From contig JAABSK010000146.1 in NCBI GenBank assembly GCA_011390435.1, forward strand, positions 1 through 6,979: 6,979 nt of DNA, read 5' to 3'. Below are positions 1 through 6,586 of the stretch, one piece after another (position 1 is the first letter of the stretch; every line of letters starts with the position of its first letter). A model generated the notes under the pieces. It had not been told where the DNA came from, searched no databases, and worked only from the letters and a program-made list of their open reading frames with translations. A program made the translations under genes and the position numbers. This DNA is from Desulfobacteraceae bacterium (GTDB taxonomy: Bacteria; Desulfobacterota; Desulfobacteria; Desulfobacterales; Desulfobacteraceae).

Positions 1-613
1 TGAGGATGGTGCTGCCATTCTCCGTGGCAAGTGCCTTGAACAGGTTTATCACAAGGCGGCCGGTATCCTTGTCCAGAGCGGCGGTGGGCTCGTCGGCAAG
101 GATGATTTTCGGCTGGTTTACCAGACTCCTGGCAATGGCCACCCGCTGCTGCTGCCCCCTTGACAGACTGCCGGGCTTTTTATGCATATGCGCTTTGAGT
201 CCCATACGAACCAGGATTTCTTCGGTCCGGGTCCTGGCCTCCCGGGATGAAAAGGGAAACAGCTCGGTGGCCAGTTTGACATTCTGAAAGGTAGTCAACG
301 AATCAAACAGGTTATGGGCCTGAAAAATAAACCCGATATTCTTCCGGATTTCCACCTGTTGAACCGGATTCAGAGACCGCAGTTCACGACCCATGATCGC
401 AAGGCTGCCTTCCTGGAGGGAGCGCAGGGCACCTATCAGGGTCAACAGGGTGGTTTTACCCGATCCCGACGGGCCGGTCATGATAACGATCTCTCCGGGA
501 TACATGGTCAGGTTGTTGTCATACAATACCTTTTCCTCTCCCTGTCCGAAAGAATACCCCACATCCCGGACGACAATGATCGGGTCCTCTTTTTTCAGTA
601 AACCGGCAACCAA
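1..613 (-). CDS. devA: DevA-type ABC transporter ATP-binding protein (3' end outside window)
   Basis: This is the nucleotide-binding subunit that would power the two FtsX/DevC-type permeases encoded just upstream, on the cytoplasmic face of the inner membrane. I translated 204 residues by hand. They show Walker A GPSGSGKT (47-54), Q-loop Gln98, signature LSRGQ (150-154), Walker B IILADEPT (170-177, catalytic Glu175) and D-loop AALD (178-181). The H-loop and roughly the last 20-35 residues lie beyond the left edge, judging from the usual 225-245 residue length. The layout and order next to DevC-like permeases fit the DevA branch of the MacB/LolD superfamily. The start is a TTG at 613, chosen because GGAGG sits 8 nt upstream and no ATG or GTG lies in frame between the previous gene's stop and this point. 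The gap to the upstream permease gene is 21 bp. The signature has Arg where most relatives have Gly (LSGGQ). ATPase identity is certain; the DevA subfamily is likely. Confidence 0.93.
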   Translation of the reverse strand, partial: MVAGLLKKEDPIIVVRDVGYSFGQGEEKVLYDNNLTMYPGEIVIMTGPSGSGKTTLLTLIGALRSLQEGSLAIMGRELRSLNPVQQVEIRKNIGFIFQAHNLFDSLTTFQNVKLATELFPFSSREARTRTEEILVRMGLKAHMHKKPGSLSRGQQQRVAIARSLVNQPKIILADEPTAALDKDTGRLVINLFKALATENGSTIL

Positions 614-621
614 AATTTTAT

Positions 622-626
622 CCTCC
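622..626 (-). promoter_or_regulatory. Ribosome binding site of the DevA-type ATPase
   Basis: On the minus strand this reads GGAGG, a full Shine-Dalgarno core, 8 nt before the TTG at 613. It is the strongest ribosome binding site in the operon and decides the non-ATG start of the ATPase gene, since no ATG is available nearby in that frame. Confidence 0.75.
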
Positions 627-634
627 GTTACGGG

Positions 635-1783
635 TTAAAACAGTTCTGCAGGATCCGCCATCAATGCCTTTCTGACAGCCAAAAATCCGGCGATGTTGCA
701 CATCAGAACGGTGAGTACAAAAATGACCAGAACCCGTTCCAGGGTCAGGGTCATGACAATTCTGCTACAATGCTCGATAAAGGCATAGAGCCCGAAACTG
801 GCAGCCAGCCCGGGAATGAATCCCATGACAGAGAGCAGCAGCGCCTCTTTGAACACAATACCGGTCATGAATTTTTTTGAAAATCCCACAGCCTTCAGGG
901 TGGCAAACTGGGGCATGTGATCGGTCACCTCAGTGTAAAGAATCTGGTAGGAAATGATCACCCCGATGCCGAATCCCACAATCAGCCCGATGCCTAACAG
1001 GGCGCCGATGGGGGTGGAACGGGTGGTGAAACGGATTTCAAACCGTGCCATTTCAGTGGGTGTCATAAACTTGAATTCATCGGAGAACACCTCTTTGAGA
1101 CGGGTTTTGAGCACAGGGATGTCCGTTCCTGGACGAGTTTTGAGCAGGCCGAAAGAAATTTTTTCCGGGTCGAGCCGGTGAGCTCCCAATCCGGTGAGCA
1201 GGGTGACATCACTCATCAGGATATACCCGTTTTTGGAAAAATTGGGTCCCAGTTCCACCATGCCGGCCACCTGGTGGGGAATGTCCATGATCTCTACATC
1301 CATGCCGGTTTTAATTTTTCCAAAAATTTTCCTGGATGTGTCATCAAACAATATATTGCCCCGGTATTTCAATTGGTGTGCATGGTCGTCAAAACCGGGA
1401 ATTGAAAATGGACGGCTGTCCATGGGAAAAGCAAGAAAAAAAATGGTTTTGTTCATCCCGGTCTGGGGGTTGCTGATCTTGGTCTGGCCGTCGTAGATGG
1501 GAATGACCTCCTCCACCTCTTCAAAGGCAACGGCCTGAAACATGCGGTTCCGGTGAAACGGCTTAAAGGAATTGATGGATCTGGATTTGACATTCATCAT
1601 GACCAGATCGGCATCCAGGATGGTGGCAAGCCGGGCTTGGCTGTCGTTGAGCCCGTTGAAAAACCCGATCCCCATGAACAGGACCAGGGTGACAAAGCCA
1701 ATCCCGCACAAGGAGATCGCCAGCCGGGCCTTGTTGTGGGTCATCATCTGAAAGACGATGATATTTGAGCCGAGTTGTTTCAT
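635..1783 (-). CDS. devC: DevC-type FtsX-family ABC transporter permease (second of two)
   Basis: This 382-residue inner-membrane permease has DevC family length and topology. It has an N-terminal membrane helix at about 20-43, a large periplasmic domain at about 45-255, and three C-terminal helices at about 259-281, 314-335 and 350-370. The segment ILYTEVTDHMPQFATLKAVG (about 280-300), between the second and third helices, and the C-terminal ADPAELF closely match what I know of cyanobacterial DevC. The FtsX/MacB fold couples ATP hydrolysis to periplasmic movement of an adaptor and outer-membrane channel rather than passing substrate through the membrane; that is family knowledge. Its ATG overlaps the stop of the upstream permease (ATGA, 4 nt), and the ATPase gene follows 21 bp downstream. 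The ATG lies inside a long inverted repeat, described separately. It differs clearly from its neighbour, so the pair probably forms a heterodimer. Confidence 0.92.
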   Translation of the reverse strand: MKQLGSNIIVFQMMTHNKARLAISLCGIGFVTLVLFMGIGFFNGLNDSQARLATILDADLVMMNVKSRSINSFKPFHRNRMFQAVAFEEVEEVIPIYDGQTKISNPQTGMNKTIFFLAFPMDSRPFSIPGFDDHAHQLKYRGNILFDDTSRKIFGKIKTGMDVEIMDIPHQVAGMVELGPNFSKNGYILMSDVTLLTGLGAHRLDPEKISFGLLKTRPGTDIPVLKTRLKEVFSDEFKFMTPTEMARFEIRFTTRSTPIGALLGIGLIVGFGIGVIISYQILYTEVTDHMPQFATLKAVGFSKKFMTGIVFKEALLLSVMGFIPGLAASFGLYAFIEHCSRIVMTLTLERVLVIFVLTVLMCNIAGFLAVRKALMADPAELF

Positions 1784-1800
1784 TTATGAAACAACTCCGC
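1769..1800 (-). promoter_or_regulatory. Inverted repeat over the stop/start overlap of the two permease genes
   Basis: Two 12-bp perfect arms (1772-1783 and 1786-1797) are separated by only 2 nt. Beyond one C/C mismatch, two more pairs form (1769-1770 with 1799-1800), giving 14 matches in 15 positions. In the mRNA this would fold into a hairpin with a loop of about 4 nt. The hairpin contains the ATG of the second permease (1781-1783), the TGA of the first (1780-1782), and most of a GGAG (1795-1798) that is the only SD-like sequence before that ATG. The repeat is seen directly. A role in translational coupling is inference: a ribosome finishing the first permease would open the hairpin and expose the next start. 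Confidence 0.6.
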
Positions 1801-2916
1801 CGGGTCCGCTTTTTTAACCTTTCTCAGGGCCAGAAAACCCGATATCAGGCACATGAGAAAGGAGAGAACAAAGACGGTGCCGGCAAGGTCCAGGGTCATG
1901 AGAATCGGCAACCGGGTGAACCGATGGATAATCTGGAAGAGCAGACAGGTCAGCACCAGGGCCGGCAGATAGGAGAGGGCGGCAAACAGTACCGCCTGCT
2001 GGAATCCTGTTCCGTAAATATACCCGGGTGTGAATCCTGCCGCCTTGAGGGTGGCAAATTCCGTCAGCCGGTTGGTTATCTCGGTGGACAAAACCTGGAA
2101 AAGAATCACAGCCCCCACCAGAAATGAGATAAACACCCCTGTACTGACCATGATACCGATGGGCATGACCGTCACAAAATAATCTTCCTCCATATGTATC
2201 ATCTCCTGGCGTTCAAATATCTTGACATGTGAAGAACTATCCGATCTCAAACGGGTTTTCAAGGCCGAAAGGTCTTCACCGATTTCAGCCTTGATCAATC
2301 CATATTTAATTTTACTGCCGTCTCCCCGGGACAGGGCGGCAAAGGTTTGGTTGCTCACAATCACGGCCCCGTCGGCATAAAACCCCATTCCCAGGCTGAA
2401 AAGTGATGTCGTTTTGACATCGACCCCGTTGACCTTTGCCTCCCTTCCTTTGACAAGGGGACCATAAACAGGGTGGGACAACGTGTCCAGCATGACCGAA
2501 CGTGTCTGGCTGATGAAGGGCAGGTTGTCTCGGATCCAAAGGTTTTTCACAAAAGCGGGATCCTCTTCCATACCCAGAATCATCAGAGAGGATTGAATCT
2601 CAGTGTCGATATCTTCCCATTGCCCGATGGCCATGTCCATGGGCATTATCTTGTCAACGCCCGGGGTGACTCCGGCCTGAACCAGGTGCCCCCTGGCAAA
2701 CCTTCCGCTTTCGTTCATGTATTCATAGTCATGGGAAACCATGATCAAGTCAAAATCCATGTTATTGTATATCAGAGACGCCGCCCGCCGGATGGTATCC
2801 AGGAAACCGATTTCCATGAACATGAGCAGGATGGAAAAAGTGATCCCGGCTATCGCCGCCAGGGTTCTTTTTTTATTGTAAAAGGTGTTATGCCAGGCCA
2901 GAAATACCCGCATCAC
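1780..2916 (-). CDS. DevC/FtsX-family ABC transporter permease (first of two)
   Basis: This is a 378-residue inner-membrane permease with the same plan as the next gene. It has one N-terminal helix at about 17-40, a periplasmic domain at about 42-250, helices at about 253-276, 307-331 and 344-364, and a DPAELF motif near the C terminus (followed by HK). The stretch NRLTEFATLKAAGF (about 282-295) matches the cytoplasmic loop of DevC proteins, which probably contacts the ATPase. The periplasmic domains of the two permeases share little obvious sequence, so this is an old duplication or a specialised pair, not a recent copy. The start is either GTG at 2916 (4-nt overlap with the adaptor stop) or ATG at 2913 (1-nt overlap, TGATG). 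Both codons are in frame and adjacent, and the sequence does not settle it. Tight overlap on both sides implies coupled translation with the adaptor and the second permease. Confidence 0.9.
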   Translation of the reverse strand: MMRVFLAWHNTFYNKKRTLAAIAGITFSILLMFMEIGFLDTIRRAASLIYNNMDFDLIMVSHDYEYMNESGRFARGHLVQAGVTPGVDKIMPMDMAIGQWEDIDTEIQSSLMILGMEEDPAFVKNLWIRDNLPFISQTRSVMLDTLSHPVYGPLVKGREAKVNGVDVKTTSLFSLGMGFYADGAVIVSNQTFAALSRGDGSKIKYGLIKAEIGEDLSALKTRLRSDSSSHVKIFERQEMIHMEEDYFVTVMPIGIMVSTGVFISFLVGAVILFQVLSTEITNRLTEFATLKAAGFTPGYIYGTGFQQAVLFAALSYLPALVLTCLLFQIIHRFTRLPILMTLDLAGTVFVLSFLMCLISGFLALRKVKKADPAELFHK

Positions 2917-3911
2917 TCACCGGTCATGATGCTGACTTCCACTTCCAGGTTGATGAGCCGTGATGCCAGGGCCGGATCATCCAGCACGATGACCACTTTT
3001 GCCACCCTTGAGGGATCTTGGATGACACGGCCGATATCGGCCACCTTGCCGGAAATGGATGTCGGGATGGATTTGCTCGTGATGGCCGCCCTCATCCCCC
3101 TGGCGACCGTCAGAAGATCGGTCTGAAACACTTCCGCAATCACGGTCATGGCGGACAGGTCCGCCAGCCGGATAATGGGAGTTGACCCGGCTGTTTCCCC
3201 CTTTTTCATCATGATGTCCAGAATGATTCCTTTGCCAGGGGCTTTGAGGTCGGCATTTTCAAATTTTTTTCGTGCCGCATCAAGGGCTTCTCCGGCCCGG
3301 GCAAGTTGATGGTCTCTGGATATGATCAGGCGGTTAAGTTCCAGTCGGCCCAGCTCGAGATCGGCATCCCTGTCGCTTTCAAGGCGCTTCAATTCTTCCA
3401 TGGCCGTATCCAGGTGAATCTCAGACAGTGCTTCCTCGTGCTCCCTGGCCTCTTTCTGCTGGGCTGAAAAAGAATCGCTGCCCGCACTCAGCAGTCTTTC
3501 CAGATTCCCCCTGGCAAACGCTAGTTTTTTTCTGGCAGTTTTTATCTGTGCCTTTTGCAATGCGATCAGACTGTTGGATCTGATCTGAAGGGCTGTCAGC
3601 CTTTTTTCCTGGATCTGGATGGCCAGAGCACTTTCTGCCGCGATCCGGTCCATTTCAGATTTGGAAAGGGTCACCTCTTTTTCAAGCCTTTCCCTGGAGG
3701 CAAAGCTGACCAGCAGGTCGCCATTTTCAACCAGGTCCCCGGTGGATACATGCACCCGGGAAATGACATCCCCGGGTGTGCCCATAAGGCTGACAATGCC
3801 GTCCCGGGGGAAAATTTTACCTAAAGCACCAATGTTCTCCGTCCCTGCGGCAGGGCTCGAAAAAAAGACAATAGACAAAAAAAACAAGATAACATATTTG
3901 ATCGGATTCAT
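2913..3911 (-). CDS. Periplasmic adaptor (membrane fusion protein), HlyD/DevB type
   Basis: This 332-residue protein would link the inner-membrane ABC pump to the outer-membrane channel. Residues 1-23 form a signal peptide or uncleaved anchor (Lys5, then a strongly hydrophobic stretch; no lipobox Cys). A first half-lipoyl segment (about 38-70) is followed by a charged, Ala/Leu/Glu-rich coiled-coil hairpin of two arms of about 70 residues (72-140 and 150-218). The turn lies near LLSAGSDSF (140-148), where TolC-binding tips occur. The second half-lipoyl (LKAPGKG from 222) and a beta-barrel region (about 250-330) follow. The C-terminal LDDPALASRLINLEVEVSI is typical of DevB-like adaptors. It is shorter than cyanobacterial DevB, which I recall as more than 400 residues. 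ATG is preceded by a weak AAGG about 9 nt away. The gene starts 24 nt after the channel gene and ends overlapping the first permease. Confidence 0.9.
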   Translation of the reverse strand: MNPIKYVILFFLSIVFFSSPAAGTENIGALGKIFPRDGIVSLMGTPGDVISRVHVSTGDLVENGDLLVSFASRERLEKEVTLSKSEMDRIAAESALAIQIQEKRLTALQIRSNSLIALQKAQIKTARKKLAFARGNLERLLSAGSDSFSAQQKEAREHEEALSEIHLDTAMEELKRLESDRDADLELGRLELNRLIISRDHQLARAGEALDAARKKFENADLKAPGKGIILDIMMKKGETAGSTPIIRLADLSAMTVIAEVFQTDLLTVARGMRAAITSKSIPTSISGKVADIGRVIQDPSRVAKVVIVLDDPALASRLINLEVEVSIMTGE

Positions 3912-3935
3912 TTTTGAGTGCCTTTTTATCTGTGT

Positions 3936-5564
3936 TCAGTCCTGTGGGCCAAATATCTTGCCGACATGAAAATGCAGCTGGTCATTCTCTCTTTCCAGGA
4001 GGGTCCCAGTGACAAATTTCAATCTGGCCAGGGCAACCGCATACCTGCGCCGGGTTTCTATGACGGTGAGTCTGGCATCGATATACCGGTCTTCAATGTC
4101 AATGAGGGCGTTTAAAGTGGATTCCCCTGCATCATATTTGGTTTTTTCAAAGGCAACCGCCGCCTTGTAGCGCTCGGCTGACTTTGAGGCCAGATCGTGC
4201 TGTGTGACCAGCATCTTGACATTTTCCAGGGCGATGAGGATTTCACTGGAAATGGCATTGAATGCGGCGGCAGCAGAAAGGCCAGCCGAGGCAAGGGCGC
4301 TCGCCCGGGACCGGTAACGGCCCCGGGCGTAATTGTTCTCAAAGGGGAATTCCAGATTTAAGCCGGCATAGCCGTAGGCACCTTTGACATTGTCATAAAA
4401 GGAATTAATGGATCGCGGGCTCGTTTCTGACAATCCGGCATATCCCAGCTGAAAGGTTAAATCCAGCCTGGGTTTTATATGGTTTTCCGCCTGTTTGAGC
4501 AAAATACGCTCCGCCTTGATGCTTTCAAGGGCCGCTCGGTAATCCATCCGCCTGTCTTTGGCAGTATCAAGCAGTTTTACGGAAGATACCTGGTTCAACT
4601 TTGCCAGGTCGGCAACAGAAGGGAAATCGCCCAGAGGCAGGGGCGGATTGACAAGGGCCTGTGCATCCATTCCCATTGACAGACCTAAAGCCTGGCGGGT
4701 TTCGTACAGAAAAATTTCACCATCCTTGACATCTACCCGGGTGTTGTAAAGTTTGGCCGTTGCCTGGTTCAAAAACGCCGGCTCCAGCATGCCGGCCTCC
4801 ACCATGCGCGTTACATTGACAAGGAGGGCCTCCGCCCTTGTAAAAGATTCCTGGACCAGTTTAAAACTCTGTTGGGCGGCCAGGCAATTGTAAAACGATA
4901 CAATGGTGGTATTGATATCTTTTGAAATATTATGGTAGGAAGAAAACCTTGCGGTCTCCAAAACAGTGGCTGCAGCCTCTAAATTGGCAGTGGTGACATC
5001 GGTTCCGGCTCCTCTCAGGATCGGTACGATAATTTTCAACCGGACATCGGACCGGCTCACCTCCGCTGGAAAGGTGTTGTTTTTGAAATCTGTCACCGCT
5101 GCGGAAGGGGTGAGGGTGACCCCGCTTTTAAGTTTTTTGGTCACCCCGGTTGAAAGAGATACCACATCTTCCCTGTTTTCACTGGGAACGTCTGTGGTTA
5201 CCAGGGGAAGACTGGAACCGATCGCTGAATTGATGGTGCTGATCTGTGTGTTCTGGGCATTTTGCCGACGCTGCTGTTCAGACTGGATGGCATCGCCGAT
5301 GGGCAGGTTGGAATGCTCAACCGATGCGCCAAAGAAATACAGCCAGTCAAATTCACCCAGGCTGGACTGGTAATCTCCCCGGGCCGCAGTGACCGTTTCT
5401 TTTTCAATCTGAATATAGGGATTTTTCTCAAAGGTTTTTTCCACCGCCTGTTCAAGGGTCACGACGTCTGCAAACCCGGGGGAAACAGCCGCCAAATATA
5501 ATATAATGGCAAACAATACACCCAATTTTGGGTTGGGAATAGATAAAAAGGCTATCATCATCAT
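3936..5564 (-). CDS. TolC-family outer-membrane efflux channel
   Basis: This 542-residue precursor would trimerise into the outer-membrane and periplasmic tunnel of the export system. Residues 1-32 are a signal peptide with probable cleavage after GFA (Ala32-Asp33). The mature protein starts with TLEQAVEKTFEKNP, the usual opening of the first OEP repeat. A second repeat covers roughly 330-525 and contains YDAGESTLNALIDIEDRY (about 473-490), the classic second-helix pattern of TolC proteins. It is longer than E. coli TolC (493 with signal). The extra length seems to lie at about 75-130, a polar Gln/Asn/Ser-rich segment that could be an enlarged extracellular loop. Three consecutive ATG codons (5564, 5561, 5558) are possible starts and there is no clear Shine-Dalgarno, so the first was kept. 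It follows the deacetylase gene by 28 bp and precedes the adaptor by 24 bp. The role parallels HgdD in DevBCA systems. Confidence 0.92.
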   Translation of the reverse strand: MMMIAFLSIPNPKLGVLFAIILYLAAVSPGFADVVTLEQAVEKTFEKNPYIQIEKETVTAARGDYQSSLGEFDWLYFFGASVEHSNLPIGDAIQSEQQRRQNAQNTQISTINSAIGSSLPLVTTDVPSENREDVVSLSTGVTKKLKSGVTLTPSAAVTDFKNNTFPAEVSRSDVRLKIIVPILRGAGTDVTTANLEAAATVLETARFSSYHNISKDINTTIVSFYNCLAAQQSFKLVQESFTRAEALLVNVTRMVEAGMLEPAFLNQATAKLYNTRVDVKDGEIFLYETRQALGLSMGMDAQALVNPPLPLGDFPSVADLAKLNQVSSVKLLDTAKDRRMDYRAALESIKAERILLKQAENHIKPRLDLTFQLGYAGLSETSPRSINSFYDNVKGAYGYAGLNLEFPFENNYARGRYRSRASALASAGLSAAAAFNAISSEILIALENVKMLVTQHDLASKSAERYKAAVAFEKTKYDAGESTLNALIDIEDRYIDARLTVIETRRRYAVALARLKFVTGTLLERENDQLHFHVGKIFGPQD

Positions 5565-5592
5565 CCATTGTCTTCATCAGTCGTTTTGGTTA

Positions 5593-6420
5593 TCACTCGC
5601 ATACCCCTGTCGACAGCATATCGGTTTTCCAAGGCTCGTCCTTACTATAGCGTTTTGATAGTCTGCTTTTCAAGGAAAATCTATCTGATTGCGGACCTAT
5701 GGTTTTCCCGCCCCCGGGTGTGATATAATCTCTTGCCTGTTTGAAGGTGATCGGCCCGTTTTTTTTATCGAACCCTGAAATCACTTGTTCCAGGCAGTCC
5801 AGCGCCATGTCTCCTGTTTTAAAACGGCAGTCCAGCCTCAGGTTTGTATGTCGGAAATCCACAAATTCCCAGGGATGAACAAAGAGTACCATGGGGGAAG
5901 ACAAGGCACCGAGGTATGGAGTACGGATCCATCCGGGAAGCCTCAAAACAGAGGAAGTGGCAGAAACCGGCAACCGTTTCACCGGGGGATTTTTTGTTCT
6001 GAACAGGTAGCCCATCTTGTACCGGGCAAGGGAGGAGTCGATCAAGATACCGTTTTCCGCCAGCAGGTTCAGATAGATTTCCGGAAATACCAGATTGGGC
6101 GCTCGAAAGGAAACCACCCGCTCAAACCGCCGTAACACCGCCAGCGAATCGGTTATCTCTTTTGCCGCGCCATGCCTGTCCAATTGGGTAAACGGGGTGT
6201 GTGAATCGCCATGGCAGCCTATTTCATGCCCGGCATCCAGTACCTGTTTCACGATATGGGGATACGCCTGGGCCACCATACCGGTAAAAAAAAAGGTGGC
6301 AGGTACCCCCAGTCTGCCGAAAAGAGAAAGCAGCTTTTCCGTTCCCTGTTCAATCCCCTTGAATGTATTCAGGAAAGGCGGACAGTCCGGCTCCATATCA
6401 ACAGTTAATACGATATCCAT
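5593..6420 (-). CDS. Polysaccharide deacetylase family protein (CE4/NodB, PuuE-like branch)
   Basis: This 275-residue protein is predicted to be a metal-dependent amidohydrolase removing acetyl (or similar acyl) groups from an amino sugar or related amide. Motif 1 is TVDME (Asp8 as likely base, Glu10 in the second acidic position instead of the usual Asp-Asp). ATFFFTG lies at 41-47. Motif 2 is HEIGCHGDSH with metal ligands His70 and His74. Motif 3 is RAPN (Arg106). FVHPWEF (His182) is the late His motif seen in the PuuE-like and exosortase-associated deacetylases. No signal peptide or membrane helix is present, so it should be cytoplasmic. Residues from about 230 form a basic tail with no clear domain. 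The ATG at 6420 is bounded by an in-frame TGA only 18 nt upstream; the ribosome binding site is weak. A 28-bp gap to the channel gene suggests co-transcription with the exporter, hinting that it acts on the exported molecule. The exact substrate cannot be read from the sequence. Confidence 0.9.
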   Translation of the reverse strand: MDIVLTVDMEPDCPPFLNTFKGIEQGTEKLLSLFGRLGVPATFFFTGMVAQAYPHIVKQVLDAGHEIGCHGDSHTPFTQLDRHGAAKEITDSLAVLRRFERVVSFRAPNLVFPEIYLNLLAENGILIDSSLARYKMGYLFRTKNPPVKRLPVSATSSVLRLPGWIRTPYLGALSSPMVLFVHPWEFVDFRHTNLRLDCRFKTGDMALDCLEQVISGFDKKNGPITFKQARDYITPGGGKTIGPQSDRFSLKSRLSKRYSKDEPWKTDMLSTGVCE

Positions 6421-6468
6421 ACAGGCATACTTGATTGATCATCACTTCTTTGTGTTAAAAATGTGCCG

Positions 6469-6477
6469 ATCATACCA
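6469..6477 (-). promoter_or_regulatory. Possible extended -10 promoter of the deacetylase-exporter operon
   Basis: The minus strand reads TGGTATGAT, which fits an extended -10 element (TGn plus TATGAT, one mismatch to TATAAT), about 49 nt before the deacetylase ATG. No good -35 is seen; the nearest, TTCGAG at 6490-6495, has a short 15-nt spacer. The site sits in the only sizeable spacer upstream of the operon, which is AT-richer than its surroundings. Tentative. Confidence 0.3.
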
Positions 6478-6565
6478 GCTTTTTTGATACTCGAACATCC
6501 CCTTCTGTTGTCAGGACTTGATTTTTTTCTGTTCCTGCCTGAAGTCATGAAAACCACCCCGCCTT

Positions 6566-6586
6566 TTGGCAACATTGCATTGCCAA
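6566..6586. repeat. Short inverted repeat at the broken CheR junction
   Basis: TTGGCAA (6566-6572) and TTGCCAA (6580-6586) form perfect 7-bp arms around a 7-nt centre, directly next to the stop codon that ends the CheB/CheR fragment (6587-6589). There is no T-run after it on either strand, so it does not look like a terminator. It could be a protein-binding palindrome or a trace of the recombination that cut the gene; neither is demonstrated. Confidence 0.4.

Noticed and set aside
6..638. Plus-strand frames opposite the ATPase
   Set aside because: The minus strand here encodes a clear ABC ATPase with all motifs in order, which explains the open antisense frames.
635..2916. LolC/LolE-type lipoprotein release system as identity of the permease pair
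   Set aside because: LolCDE also pairs two FtsX-type permeases with an ATPase, but it has no HlyD-type adaptor or TolC channel. The permease loop and C-terminal motifs match DevC instead.
2473..3126. 217-residue plus-strand open frame
   Set aside because: It lies wholly opposite the first permease and adaptor genes, has low-complexity His/Gly/Arg-rich composition and no recognisable domain. It is a shadow of real minus-strand genes.
4966..5373. 135-residue plus-strand open frame opposite the channel gene
   Set aside because: Its sequence mirrors the TolC-like coding strand and has no domain, signal or own ribosome binding site.
6566..6586. Rho-independent terminator after the CheR fragment
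   Set aside because: The stem is short and no run of T follows on either strand.
6421..6586. Riboswitch, tRNA or small RNA in the spacer upstream of the operon
   Set aside because: At 166 bp I see no cloverleaf, conserved riboswitch core or terminator pair; only the inverted repeat and a weak promoter candidate.
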